Source: Acetobacteraceae bacterium
Lineage (GTDB): Bacteria; Pseudomonadota; Alphaproteobacteria; Acetobacterales; Acetobacteraceae
Direction: 5' to 3'
NCBI GenBank assembly: GCA_025360065.1
Contig: JANYCX010000152.1
Coordinates: forward strand, 1 to 35,806
Length of the DNA stretch: 35,806 nt
Positions 16,541 through 25,256 of the stretch are shown piece after piece; the first letter of the stretch is position 1; every line of letters begins with the position of its first letter. A program made the position numbers and the translations under genes. The notes under the pieces are model-generated. The model saw only the letters and a program-made list of their open reading frames with translations, was not told where the DNA came from and searched no databases.

Positions 16541-17650
16541 ACAAATCCGGTCCACATCGGCCTCCGTCAGGTCCGGATGGATCGGCAGCGCCATGATCCG
16601 CGTTGCCAGATCCTCGGAAACGGGCAGAGCGGTTCCATCATGGGCCTGTGCATACGCCGGCTGCTGATGCAATGATTTCGGGTAGTAGATCGCGCTCGGC
16701 ACCCCGGCCGCTTTCAACCCGTCCTGCATCCGCGTCCGTGCTGTGCCATCGGGCAACAGGATTGCATAAATCGCCCAGGCGCTGTCGCTATCCGCCACCC
16801 GCGCCGGGATGGTCACCGCGTTGCCGAGGCGCTGATCGTATTTCCGCGCGATGCGCTCGCGGGTACGCAATTCCTCCTCGAAGACTTCGAGCTTGCACAG
16901 CAGCACCGCCGCTTGCAGCGTATCGAGCCGGCCGTTCATCCCAGTGCGATGCACCTCATACCGGGTGGTGCCTTCGCCATGCGATCGCAGGCTGCGAAAC
17001 AGCGCCGCGCGGTCGTCGCTTTCGGTGAACAACGCCCCGCCATCGCCATAGCCGCCGAGCGGTTTGGACGGGAAAAAACTCACCGAGGTGGTGTCCGCCG
17101 CCGTGCCGAGCCGACGGCCATGCAGGCTGGCGCCGAAACTTTGCGCGCAATCATCCAAGGTCGCCAAACCCTCCCGCGCGGCAATCGCGGCGAGCGCTGG
17201 CCAGTCTGCGGGTTGGCCGAACAGATCGACGCCGATCAACATGCGTGGGGTGAGCTTGCCGCCGGCCCGAACGCCTGCAATCCTTGCCGCCAGATGATCG
17301 GGATCGATCTGAAATGTGCGTGGATCGACATCGACGAAAACCGGCGTGGCCCCAAGCACCAGCGGCACTTCGGCGGTCGCGGTGTAGGTAAAAGCCGGCA
17401 GGAACACCGCATCCCCCGGCCCGATATTTTCCGCCATCATCGCGATCTGCAACGCATCGGTGCCGTTGCTGACGCCAATGCAATGCTTGGCGCCACAGAA
17501 CGCCGCGAGCTTGGCTTCGAGTTCGGCGACCTCCGGACCCATGATGAACTGGCAATGCGCCAGCACGGTATCGAGCCGGCGGCGCAAAGGTTCGGCGATA
17601 CGTGCCTGTTGCGCCTTCAGATCAAGAAACGGGATCGGGTTCTGGGTCAT
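16517..17650 (-). CDS. DegT/DnrJ/EryC1 sugar aminotransferase
   Basis: A 377-residue PLP enzyme that adds an amino group to a keto-sugar nucleotide. The PLP lysine is K196 in FFPSKPLGGYGDGGA, and the ring-binding Asp is in LDDCAQSFGA (about 166-172). SNGTDALQ (about 61-68) binds the phosphate, and PTYIPSKSLHQQ-like sequence near the C-terminus contributes substrate contacts. Its ATG overlaps the stop of the upstream dehydratase as ATGA (17647-17650), implying translational coupling and a shared pathway: dehydratase product to 4-amino-4,6-dideoxy sugar. Its 3' end overlaps the convergent CoA synthetase by 24 bases. Confidence 0.92.
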   Translation of the reverse strand: MTQNPIPFLDLKAQQARIAEPLRRRLDTVLAHCQFIMGPEVAELEAKLAAFCGAKHCIGVSNGTDALQIAMMAENIGPGDAVFLPAFTYTATAEVPLVLGATPVFVDVDPRTFQIDPDHLAARIAGVRAGGKLTPRMLIGVDLFGQPADWPALAAIAAREGLATLDDCAQSFGASLHGRRLGTAADTTSVSFFPSKPLGGYGDGGALFTESDDRAALFRSLRSHGEGTTRYEVHRTGMNGRLDTLQAAVLLCKLEVFEEELRTRERIARKYDQRLGNAVTIPARVADSDSAWAIYAILLPDGTARTRMQDGLKAAGVPSAIYYPKSLHQQPAYAQAHDGTALPVSEDLATRIMALPIHPDLTEADVDRICSAVLANV

Positions 17651-19029
17651 ATTGAATCTCTCAAGCCCTGCTCCGCATGGGCAAATTCGGGCACCATCAG
17701 CGCCAGTTGGGCAAGGGCTACCCGGCGATTGCCGGCGCGGCAGGCGGTTTCGATTGCGAACATTGCATGCCCGATCACACGGGCGTCGCCGGTGCGGGGC
17801 CGGGCCATCAGCAATCCGGCGAACTCGGTCGCCATCAAGGGTTCCTGGCCGTGAAACAATTCCTCGAACAGCTTTTCGCCAGGGCGCAGGCCGGTGAAAC
17901 GAATTTCGATATCCTCGTCTGGCCGCAACCCGGCAAGCCGGATCATCTGGCGGGCAAGATCGACGATCTTTACCGGCGCGCCCATATCGAGCACGAATAT
18001 TCCGCCGTCACGGTTCTGCTCGGATGGTCCCAACCCCGAAACCGTCGCCTGCAACACCAGCCCCACCGCTTCGCGCACCGTCATGAAATAGCGTTGCATG
18101 TCGGGATGGGTGACTGTAAGCGGCCCGCCACGCGCCAACTGGCGTTCGAACACCGGCACCACGCTGCCGGTGCTGCCGAGGACATTGCCAAAACGGACGG
18201 TCACGCAGCGCATGCCGGCCGCAGTCCGGCGTCCGAGAATATCCAGCGCCTGACAGTAGATTTCTGCGAGGCGCTTCGATGCGCCCATCACGCTGGTTGG
18301 GTTTACCGCCTTGTCGGTCGAAACCAGAACCATCGCCATTGCCCCCGCCGCCCGCGCCGCGTCAGCAACGATTGCGGTGCCGCAGGCATTGGTCAGCAGC
18401 CCTTCCATCGGGTCGGCTTCAACCATCGGCACATGCTTCAGGGCCGCGGCGTGGAAAACCAATTCGGGGCGATGACGGGTAAAAATCGCGGCAATCCGGG
18501 TCGCATCACGAATATCGGCCATCACCGCTACACGCTTTATGTCCGGTGCCCGCTCGCCCAATTCGCTATCGATTTGCCACAGCGCGAATTCGCTTTGATC
18601 GAGCAGCACCAACTCAGCCGGCCCCAGGGCCGTCACCTGGCGCGCCAGTTCGGACCCGATTGTGCCACCAGCGCCGGTGACCAGCACCCGCCGGCCTTGC
18701 ACCAGCAGCGCCATCGCATCGCGATTATGCTTGATTTGCGGGCGATTAAGCAGGTCTTCGATCGCCAACGGCACCCTGACCGAATTGGGTGCAGCACGCA
18801 GCAGCCGGTACATCCGCCGCGTAAGCGCAAGAACCGTAATCAACGCGCCCGGCGCCATCATCACCGCCCACCATGGTGCCACCAGCCAAACCGCGAGCGC
18901 GACTGCGCCGGCGGCAATCATGCCGTCGAAGCCAGCCGTTAGACCAATGCGTAAAAGCGCCCGTTGTGTTGCCATGTTGGCGCTATAGCCCGAACCCCGG
19001 CGCGACGCGAAATCGTCGTCACCCGACAT
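17647..19029 (-). CDS. UDP-sugar 4,6-dehydratase, FlaA1/WbpM (CapD) family
   Basis: A 460-residue membrane-anchored extended SDR. Two N-terminal hydrophobic helices (about 29-51 and 54-70) stand in place of the four or so helices and soluble domain of full-length WbpM-type proteins of about 650 residues. The catalytic domain begins near 113: cofactor motif TGAGGTIGS (118-126), STDKAVNP (237-244), and M248 and K252 in VMGASKR, so the triad is SMK, as in WbpM, rather than SYK. The likely reaction is 4,6-dehydration, with or without C5 epimerisation, of UDP-GlcNAc; this is inference. The ATG at 19027-19029 lies 10 bases after the M81 gene stop. It is coupled to the aminotransferase. Confidence 0.9.
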   Translation of the reverse strand: MSGDDDFASRRGSGYSANMATQRALLRIGLTAGFDGMIAAGAVALAVWLVAPWWAVMMAPGALITVLALTRRMYRLLRAAPNSVRVPLAIEDLLNRPQIKHNRDAMALLVQGRRVLVTGAGGTIGSELARQVTALGPAELVLLDQSEFALWQIDSELGERAPDIKRVAVMADIRDATRIAAIFTRHRPELVFHAAALKHVPMVEADPMEGLLTNACGTAIVADAARAAGAMAMVLVSTDKAVNPTSVMGASKRLAEIYCQALDILGRRTAAGMRCVTVRFGNVLGSTGSVVPVFERQLARGGPLTVTHPDMQRYFMTVREAVGLVLQATVSGLGPSEQNRDGGIFVLDMGAPVKIVDLARQMIRLAGLRPDEDIEIRFTGLRPGEKLFEELFHGQEPLMATEFAGLLMARPRTGDARVIGHAMFAIETACRAGNRRVALAQLALMVPEFAHAEQGLRDSI

Positions 19030-19039
19030 TTTGGCGGCC

Positions 19040-20500
19040 CTATTGGTTGGTGGCGAACGGATCGGCCACACGCGGCCAGTACGGCGTGGTGCGCTTGGTA
19101 AAGGCAATCGCCGCATAATCGGGCGCGATGGCGCCAGCGGTCGCCACGTAGCGAACATCGCGCGCGATCGGGGCAAAACCGGCATAGAAATGCTGGGTCG
19201 ATTTCACCACGATGATCCGCTTATCGGTCAGCGTGCAGCCCAGCCCGGTGAAGGCGTCCTGATGGAACACCTGCCCGCGTTCGGTAATCAGGATGATGTC
19301 GATGCCGCCTGCCCGGACCCAGGCTGACGGCCCGAAATGCGCCCGTCCGCCACCCAAGCCACCTTGGGAGTGGTTGTTGGCAAGCCCCATCACGGTGATC
19401 CGCAAATCCACCGGCGCGCCCGATGCCACCCCGCTTTTGCCGCCGATGCGCAAATCAAAGCTCGCCCCCAGCCCAGCTTCCATGCAGAAGCTGACCGCGA
19501 CCGGGTCCCAGAAACAGCCGATCACCGCGCCTTGAGCGTCGCGCGCGACCAGACGTTGCAGCGTTTCGGTGTTGTCAGACGGCGCGCCGCCGCCGGCGTT
19601 ATCGGCAACCTCGGCCAGCACAATCGGGCGGCCCTCACCGGCCATGTCGAGCGCCTCGTCAATCGTGTCGTGCACCGGCGATGCCGCATCCCGCATCGCC
19701 CAGATTTCCGCGCCAAGCTGGTCGGCCAGCGCCTGCGCCTTTGCCATGTCACCATCGGCCACCACCACGATCTTGGCGCCGACATCGGCCACATCGCCCC
19801 ACGGGAAACCGTGCCCGAACGATACCGACAATATCCCGTCATGGCCTTCGAGCGCCTGCATCCGGGCCACAAAACCTTTCACCGGCTCGGTCGGGGTGCG
19901 CCACATCGAAATGCTGCGGCAGTCGTGATAGGCGATCACCGGCTTGACCGTGCCGAGCCGGGCTGCGCGGCACACCGCATAAAGCTCCTCCGCGCGGGCA
20001 CCAATATCGGTGTGGGGATATTCCTTGTAGGTGATGATAACGTTGGCGGAGCGCCGCATCAGCTCGGTCAGGTGGCAATGCAGATCGAGCTCGATCCCCA
20101 CCACCACATCCGGCCCGACGATTTCGCGCACCCGTGCCAGCAGATCGCCCTCGCAATCGTCATAGTCATAGGCGACCATCGCGCCGTGCATCTTCAGCAA
20201 CACGATGTCGATCGGGGCTGCGTCGCGCAGGTCGGACAGGATGTTGTCGCGCATTTCCTCATAGACCGCCCGCAACGTGGTCCCGGCGGGCTGGGCGAAA
20301 GCGCAGACGCTGTCGATAATGGTATGACCATCGGCTTCCGCCAGCCTGCGCCAGACCTGTAGCGCCAGATTGCCATGCCCGGTCGGCCCCAGACTGCCAT
20401 CGCGGCGGTAATAGCCATGGGTCATGAAACCGGCCCGCCCGGTGGGGATCGGGGAAAAGGTGTTGGTCTCGGTCGACAAGGTCGCGATGAAGATGCGCAC
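19040..20500 (-). CDS. M81 family metallohydrolase (MlrC-like)
   Basis: A 486-residue protein of the MlrC family, named after the enzyme that opens linearised microcystin in the degradation pathway. Most members have unknown substrates. Visible motifs are the start RIFIATLSTETNTFSP, KMHGAMVAYDYDDCEGDLL, ELDLHCHLTELM with the likely metal-binding Asp/His set, the YKEYPHTDI block, and the C-terminal ADNAGGGAPSDNTETL. The start is the GTG at 20498-20500, preceded by GGAG six bases upstream, which gives the conserved N-terminus exactly. A longer ATG reading to 20554 adds poor sequence. It leads the minus-strand sugar operon, an unexpected neighbour for this family. Confidence 0.88.
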   Translation of the reverse strand: MRIFIATLSTETNTFSPIPTGRAGFMTHGYYRRDGSLGPTGHGNLALQVWRRLAEADGHTIIDSVCAFAQPAGTTLRAVYEEMRDNILSDLRDAAPIDIVLLKMHGAMVAYDYDDCEGDLLARVREIVGPDVVVGIELDLHCHLTELMRRSANVIITYKEYPHTDIGARAEELYAVCRAARLGTVKPVIAYHDCRSISMWRTPTEPVKGFVARMQALEGHDGILSVSFGHGFPWGDVADVGAKIVVVADGDMAKAQALADQLGAEIWAMRDAASPVHDTIDEALDMAGEGRPIVLAEVADNAGGGAPSDNTETLQRLVARDAQGAVIGCFWDPVAVSFCMEAGLGASFDLRIGGKSGVASGAPVDLRITVMGLANNHSQGGLGGGRAHFGPSAWVRAGGIDIILITERGQVFHQDAFTGLGCTLTDKRIIVVKSTQHFYAGFAPIARDVRYVATAGAIAPDYAAIAFTKRTTPYWPRVADPFATNQ

Positions 20501-20601
20501 GCAATGCTCCGTTCTGCCGCCCGGCAGTTTGAGTGTTGGGGGTGCATGGTGCAACGTCTTCGTCTAGTTTGCCACCGCCCATTACCGCAGAGGCCGCCGC
20601 A

Positions 20602-22014
20602 TTGACCCCTGATGATCAAAACCGCCTTGCCACCCGTGCCCTGCCGCCGGGGCACGTGTCTCTGCCGGCCGGCGAATTGCTCGTGGTGGCGAGTGAGTAT
20701 GTCGAAGCCGGCCGCATTGATGCCGCCGAGCGCTTGGCTGACCATATGCTACGCAGCATTCCCGGCATCGGTCAGGCGATGCAGGTCAAAGGATTGGTCG
20801 CCTATAAGCGTGGCCGCCATACTGAGGCGGCGACCTTGATCGAGGCTGGGATTGCCGCCGGTGCCGCCACCCATACCGATTTTCGCAACCTGTCCGAACT
20901 TTATCGCTTGCTAATGCGCCTTGATGAGGCGTTGACCGCCGCCCGCCGCGCCCTTTCGCTCAACGCCGCCGATCCACTGAATTTCTTCAATCTTTCGATG
21001 GCGCTGTATGAACGGATGGATATCGACGGCAGCATCGCCGCTGCCCGCAGCGCGATTGATCTGCGGCCCAATCTGCCCGAAGCCCGGATGAAGCTCGCCC
21101 AGGTGCTGCTCGCCAAAGGTGAATTCGCCGAAGGTTGGGAACAATATGAATGGCGCTATAAAATCCCCGGCGCCGCGGCCCTGATGCCACCGACCGACCA
21201 GCCGCAATGGGACGGGCAGCGGCTTGCGGGACCATTGCTGCTGATTGGCGACCAGGGCTATGGCGATGTGGTGCAGTTCATGCGGTATTTGCCCTGGGTT
21301 CTCAGCAAGACAGATCAGGTCGTGATTGCCACCAGCACCGAAATGCATGGGGTGGTGGCGCAAATGGCACCCGACATCGTGCAGTATCACAAATGGGAAG
21401 ACATCCCGGCCTACGCGGCCTACTGCCCGCTATCCGGTCTGCCCCGCCTGCATGGCACCACGCTGGACACTATTCCGGTGCAAATCCCTTACTTGTATGC
21501 CGACCCGGTGCTGGCTGCGGACTGGAAAGCGCGGCTCGATGCGCGTCTGCCGGCGGGTAAAATGCGGGTTGGCATCGCCTGGGCGGGGCGGCCGACCCAT
21601 AATAACGACATCAATCGCACCACAGCGTTGGAGAATTTTCGCGCCTTCGCCGAAGTGCCCGGCGTGGCGCTGGTCTCATTGCAAAAAGGGCCTGGGGCAG
21701 TGCAGGCCGAGGGCTTCCCGATCCTTAACCTCGACGCTGAAATCCAGACTTTTGAAGACACGTTGGCAATTATTGATGGGCTCGATCTGGTGCTGGCGGT
21801 CGATACCTCGATCATCCACATGGCCGCCGCGATGGGTAAGCCGACCTGGGTGATGCTACCTTTCGCGCCGGATTTCCGCTGGATGACCGAGCGGCACGAT
21901 TCGCCCTGGTATCCCACGCTCCGGCTGTTCCGCCATCCCGCACCGCGGCGCTGGGATGTCCTGGTGCCGCAAGTGGCCGAAGCGCTCGCCGAATTTGTCA
22001 AAGCAGGATCATGA
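20602..22014 (+). CDS. TPR-containing glycosyltransferase-like protein
   Basis: About 470 residues from TTG 20602, which has GAGG eight bases upstream; other starts at 20533 (GTG), 20542 and 20569 are possible and would add up to 23 residues. The N-terminal half carries about four TPR-like helical repeats (for example LYRLLMRLDEALTAARRALS, FNLSMALYERMDIDGSIAAA). The C-terminal half is GT-B-like: LLLIGDQGYGDVVQFMRYLP, a KMRVGIAWAGRP segment and the LVLAVDTSIIHMAAAMGKPT nucleotide-sugar loop of heptosyltransferase-like enzymes. It is common in alphaproteobacteria, and may glycosylate a protein or surface polymer. Its stop overlaps the xth start (ATGA). Confidence 0.85.
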   Translation: MTPDDQNRLATRALPPGHVSLPAGELLVVASEYVEAGRIDAAERLADHMLRSIPGIGQAMQVKGLVAYKRGRHTEAATLIEAGIAAGAATHTDFRNLSELYRLLMRLDEALTAARRALSLNAADPLNFFNLSMALYERMDIDGSIAAARSAIDLRPNLPEARMKLAQVLLAKGEFAEGWEQYEWRYKIPGAAALMPPTDQPQWDGQRLAGPLLLIGDQGYGDVVQFMRYLPWVLSKTDQVVIATSTEMHGVVAQMAPDIVQYHKWEDIPAYAAYCPLSGLPRLHGTTLDTIPVQIPYLYADPVLAADWKARLDARLPAGKMRVGIAWAGRPTHNNDINRTTALENFRAFAEVPGVALVSLQKGPGAVQAEGFPILNLDAEIQTFEDTLAIIDGLDLVLAVDTSIIHMAAAMGKPTWVMLPFAPDFRWMTERHDSPWYPTLRLFRHPAPRRWDVLVPQVAEALAEFVKAGS

Positions 22015-22814
22015 CCCAGACCCTTCGCATCGCCACCTGGAACATCAATTCGCTGCGGCTGCGGATCAATCTGATTGGCAAAATCGTTGACGCACTGAAC
22101 CCCGACATAATCTGCCTGCAGGAAACCAAGGTCCCCGATGAGTTGTTTCCGGCCGAGGCGGTGGCGGCATTCGGCTATCCCCACATGCTCTACAAGGGCA
22201 TGAAGGGCTATAACGGCGTGGCGATCCTGTCGCGTCTGCCGCTGGTGGCGCACGACCTTGCCCCGATTTGGTGCGCGAAAACCGATTGCCGGCATATCGC
22301 GGCGCTGGTGCAAACCCCCGGCTTGCCGATTGAGTTGAACAATTTCTACATCCCCGCCGGCGGCGATGTCGCGGACCGCACGGTAAACGACAAATTCGGC
22401 CACAAGCTCGATTTCGTGACCGAAACTACCCAGTGGTTCGCTGCCCGCACCAAACTTGAACGTACCGTTCTGGTCGGCGACCTCAACATCGCGCCGCTCG
22501 AACATGATGTGTGGAGCCATAAGCAACTGCTCGACGTGGTCAGCCATACGCCGGTCGAAACCGCCGCGCTGACAGCGCTGCAACAAACCTGTTTCGTTGA
22601 CGCAATCCGCCATTTCGTGCCGGAAGACCAGAAGCTTTACACTTGGTGGTCGTATCGCAACCGCGACTGGCGCGCCTCCAATCGCGGGCGCCGGTTGGAT
22701 CACATCTGGACCACGCCTGACCTGGCATTGAAAGGCTACGAGATCTTGCAGGATGCGCGCGATTGGGTGCAGACCTCGGATCACGTGCCGGTTTGTCTGG
22801 ATATCGAAATTTAA
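22011..22814 (+). CDS. xth: Exodeoxyribonuclease III
   Basis: A 267-residue AP endonuclease/3' exonuclease for base-excision repair. Signature residues of the exonuclease III family are all present: N in TWNINSLR, E in CLQETKV, the Tyr and AxxxY-type segment before it, GDLNIAPLEHDVW (catalytic Asp and Asn), LDHIWTT and the catalytic His in TSDHVPVCLDI. Length matches E. coli XthA (268). It overlaps the preceding gene by four bases (ATGA), so it is translationally coupled, although the partner is a glycosyltransferase-like protein and no functional link is evident. Confidence 0.95.
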   Translation: MTQTLRIATWNINSLRLRINLIGKIVDALNPDIICLQETKVPDELFPAEAVAAFGYPHMLYKGMKGYNGVAILSRLPLVAHDLAPIWCAKTDCRHIAALVQTPGLPIELNNFYIPAGGDVADRTVNDKFGHKLDFVTETTQWFAARTKLERTVLVGDLNIAPLEHDVWSHKQLLDVVSHTPVETAALTALQQTCFVDAIRHFVPEDQKLYTWWSYRNRDWRASNRGRRLDHIWTTPDLALKGYEILQDARDWVQTSDHVPVCLDIEI

Positions 22815-22828
22815 CTTCCCGAGGTCTC

Positions 22829-23962
22829 ATGCCTGATCTTTTTAGCCCCCTCACCCTGAAGGGCGTGACGCTACGCAATCGCATCGCCATGTCACCGATG
22901 ACAATGTATCGTGCCACCGATGGCAAAATGAGCGACTTTCATATTATGCTGCTCGGGTCGCGCGCCGCTGGTGGGTTTGGGTTGGTATTTCCCGAACAAC
23001 TCGCCATCACCGAAGATGGCCGCACCGGCACAAGTTGCGCCGGGATTTATGACGACGACCAGATCGAAGGGCTTTCGCGGGTCACCGCGATCATCAAGGA
23101 CATGGGATCGGTGCCCGCTGTCCAGCTCGGCCATACCGGCCGCAAGGGCAGCGAACTGAAACCCTGGGAGGGCAAGCGCCAATTGCCGCCGGATCACCCG
23201 GATGGCTGGCAGACCCGCGGTCCATCAGCGATTACCTTCGGCGGGCGCTACACTTTTCCAGTGCATGAACTGTCAATCGCCGAAATAAAAGATATTCATC
23301 GCGACTATGCCAGCGCGGCGCGGCGGGCGCTCGATGCTGGGTTCGAGTGGCTGGAAATGCATTTCGCCCACGGTTATCTCGGCGCGAGTTTCTTCTCCCC
23401 GCTCGCCAATCAGCGCACCGACCAGTATGGCGGCAGCCTGGACAACCGGCTGCGCTTTCATCGCGAGGCGATGGATGCGGTTCGCGCGGTGTGGCCAGAG
23501 CGCCTGCCGCTGACGATGCGATTGGGCTCGGATGATTTCAACGTCGATGGGGTTCAATTCGATGACGCGGTCTGGGCCATCGGCCAACTTAAAGAGCACG
23601 GCCTGGATTTCGCCGACCTCAGCCTCGGGATGAATACCGACGCGACCATCGGCATCCCGTGGAACGACGTCGGCTTCATGGTCGAGCGCGGCGCGCGGGT
23701 GCGGCGGGAAGTCGGTATTCCTGTTGGAGTGAGCTGGAACCTTGGCATCCCGGCAGTTGCCGACCGGGTGATCCGCGACCAGTTGATCGACCTGGTTTTC
23801 CTCGGCCGCCCCGCGCTCGCCAACCCGCATTGGCCAGTCTGGGCGGCGCGGGAACTCGCGCAGAACGATCCGTTCAGCCTGATCCCGGAAGACTGGGCCT
23901 GGTGGTTGCGCAGCCGGCCAGGACCGGAAGGCTCCCTCGGTTGGCCGCCCGTGCAGCGCTAA
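22829..23962 (+). CDS. Old Yellow Enzyme family oxidoreductase
   Basis: A 377-residue FMN-dependent ene-reductase-like protein, reducing activated C=C bonds of enones with NAD(P)H. Features: LRNRIAMSPMTMY at the N-terminus, VQLGHTGRKGS, the HFAHGYLGASFFSPLANQRT segment with YGGSLDNRLRF (the most conserved block of the family), and GIPVGVSWNLGI ... FLGRPALANPHWP at the C-terminus. The usual HxAHGYL reads HFAHGYL here. The ATG at 22829 follows a GAGG four bases upstream. It lies 14 bases after xth and may share its transcript. Physiological substrate unknown. Confidence 0.92.
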   Translation: MPDLFSPLTLKGVTLRNRIAMSPMTMYRATDGKMSDFHIMLLGSRAAGGFGLVFPEQLAITEDGRTGTSCAGIYDDDQIEGLSRVTAIIKDMGSVPAVQLGHTGRKGSELKPWEGKRQLPPDHPDGWQTRGPSAITFGGRYTFPVHELSIAEIKDIHRDYASAARRALDAGFEWLEMHFAHGYLGASFFSPLANQRTDQYGGSLDNRLRFHREAMDAVRAVWPERLPLTMRLGSDDFNVDGVQFDDAVWAIGQLKEHGLDFADLSLGMNTDATIGIPWNDVGFMVERGARVRREVGIPVGVSWNLGIPAVADRVIRDQLIDLVFLGRPALANPHWPVWAARELAQNDPFSLIPEDWAWWLRSRPGPEGSLGWPPVQR

Positions 23963-23969
23963 CCTGCAC

Positions 23970-23989
23970 GTGGGCCATCATTGACCCAC
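23970..23989. terminator. Short hairpin between convergent genes
   Basis: GTGGG (23970-23974) pairs with CCCAC (23985-23989) around a 10-base loop. It lies in the 45-base gap between two convergent genes. There is no long T-run after it, so function as a terminator is plausible but weak. Confidence 0.3.
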
Positions 23990-24007
23990 TGGCGGCGGAC
24001 ACATCAT

Positions 24008-24844
24008 TCAGTTGATGACCTCGTCGGGGAAAATTCCCCAGATCACGTCGCGCTTGAGCCAGCCGCGATGCCCGCCAGCTTCGACATCGCACCAGGCGGC
24101 CTTGGCGGCGCAACTGCGCAGGCGGCCGGCAACCCCGGTGCGCAGGGTGGCAATTGCTGGGGCATCGTCGCCAGCCGATTTGCGCAAGGTCTGGTCGCCA
24201 ACCTTGATGACAAAGCCGCGCCGGCCGGCGAGCGTCGCCGAATGCACCCAACCTTTTACCCCGTCCTGATCTTCTATGAGGCGCCAGGCATCGAATTCGC
24301 GCTGGATCTGCACCGGCAGATCGCGCCGATGATAGACCCAGTCGATCGGGTAGCGGGTGCCGGGGCCGGTGCGGAGATTAACCTCATCTGACCGCAGCGC
24401 CGCCCAGCGTGGTAACGGCGCGCCGGTGGTTGCACCTTTGGTGGGGTCGGGTTTCTCTGGCTCTGGTTTTGGGGGTTCGGGCGGTGATGGCGGGGATGGC
24501 TTGGCGATTGCGACCACCGCCGCACCGCCCACCACGGCGCCCGCCGCAACCGCGCCAACAACCGCCGCCTTGCCTGGCTTGGGCTTGGGTTTCTGGGCGT
24601 GGGTGTTCGTCGGCGCTGGCACCACCGGGGTCGGCTTGCCGGGCTTGGATTGCCCGAGGCTTGACGTCGATGCACTCGGCCCGACCTGTTGCACCGGCGT
24701 GCGCGGCGCGGCAACCGGCGGGGTTGCCGGGCCTTGCGGCACGTTCTGGGGTTTGCTCGGCGCGCCAAGCACGCCTTGCGGTTGCGCCCCGACCGCGGAT
24801 GCAAGCAGACAGAGTGCGCAAACCAGGATCAGCGACGTTTTCAT
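24008..24844 (-). CDS. Exported bacterial SH3-domain protein
   Basis: A 278-residue protein with a signal peptide (MKTSLILVCALCLLASAVGA), a long Pro/Lys/Ala-rich linker (about 25-145) containing an Ala/Gly/Val hydrophobic stretch that could insert in or associate with membrane, and two C-terminal SH3-like repeats. The first contains LRSDEVNLRTGPGTRYPID and WRLIEDQDGVKGWVHSAT; the second LRKSAGDDAPAIATLRTG and WCDVEAGGHRGWLKRDVIW. This architecture suggests a periplasmic protein binding peptidoglycan or another envelope component. It is the last gene of a minus-strand set with DsrE- and MoeB-like genes, 43 bases after the former. No strong binding site precedes the chosen ATG. Confidence 0.82.
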   Translation of the reverse strand: MKTSLILVCALCLLASAVGAQPQGVLGAPSKPQNVPQGPATPPVAAPRTPVQQVGPSASTSSLGQSKPGKPTPVVPAPTNTHAQKPKPKPGKAAVVGAVAAGAVVGGAAVVAIAKPSPPSPPEPPKPEPEKPDPTKGATTGAPLPRWAALRSDEVNLRTGPGTRYPIDWVYHRRDLPVQIQREFDAWRLIEDQDGVKGWVHSATLAGRRGFVIKVGDQTLRKSAGDDAPAIATLRTGVAGRLRSCAAKAAWCDVEAGGHRGWLKRDVIWGIFPDEVIN

Positions 24845-24887
24845 TTGCCATGGGTGCCAAGCTTTGCCGGGTTCGGTCAAGCGTTGT

Positions 24888-25256
24888 TTAGAGCGTGATG
24901 ATCTGTCCGGTGCCGACTGCGACCAGGAAGCTGGTGATGCCGGCCACCTCGACCCCCTTCGACAGCATGGCGGGGTCAATTCCGGCCATCCGCAGGCCGG
25001 ATTCGCAGGCGATCAGCCGCACCCCAAGCTCGGCGCAGGCCTCCCGCAGGATGGCGATGCCGGGCACCCCGGCGGTTTCGATCTCGGACTCGCGCACGGT
25101 GGCGCTCGCGGCGTCGGTCAGGCCGTGACAGCCATCGTTGGTGGCGAAAATCACCACGTCGCGCCCGATTGCGGCGGCACCGGCGGCCAGCATAAACGCG
25201 TAATGCGCCCGTTCATGCCCGCCGGAGATCAGCAGGATGCCGAGGCTAGACGGCAT
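24888..25256 (-). CDS. DsrE/F-like small protein
   Basis: A 122-residue protein of the DsrE-like fold. Hydrophobic strand LGILLISGGHERAHYAFML and VVIFATNDGCHGL form the typical beta-alpha start; the C-terminus is VAGITSFLVAVGTGQIITL. Three cysteines are visible (CHGLTD, ACAELGV, ACESGLR). Some DsrE-like proteins carry persulfide sulfur on a cysteine, others have unknown roles. The ATG at 25254-25256 overlaps the 3' end of the MoeB-like gene by 11 bases, so the two are likely coupled. That neighbour suggests, but does not prove, sulfur handling. Confidence 0.8.
   Translation of the reverse strand: MPSSLGILLISGGHERAHYAFMLAAGAAAIGRDVVIFATNDGCHGLTDAASATVRESEIETAGVPGIAILREACAELGVRLIACESGLRMAGIDPAMLSKGVEVAGITSFLVAVGTGQIITL

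Noticed and set aside
17677..18942. 421-residue plus-strand frame opposite the sugar dehydratase
   Set aside because: Composition is His/Arg/Gln-rich shadow sequence with no motif, while the minus strand encodes a complete SDR.
21489..22784. 431-residue minus-strand frame opposite the TPR-glycosyltransferase and xth
   Set aside because: It crosses two well-supported genes and has no family signature.
24886..24902. TAGAGCGTGATGATC, resembling the repeat element head
   Set aside because: Only part of the motif matches, it lies within the last codons of the DsrE-like gene, and no stem like those of the two copies was found.
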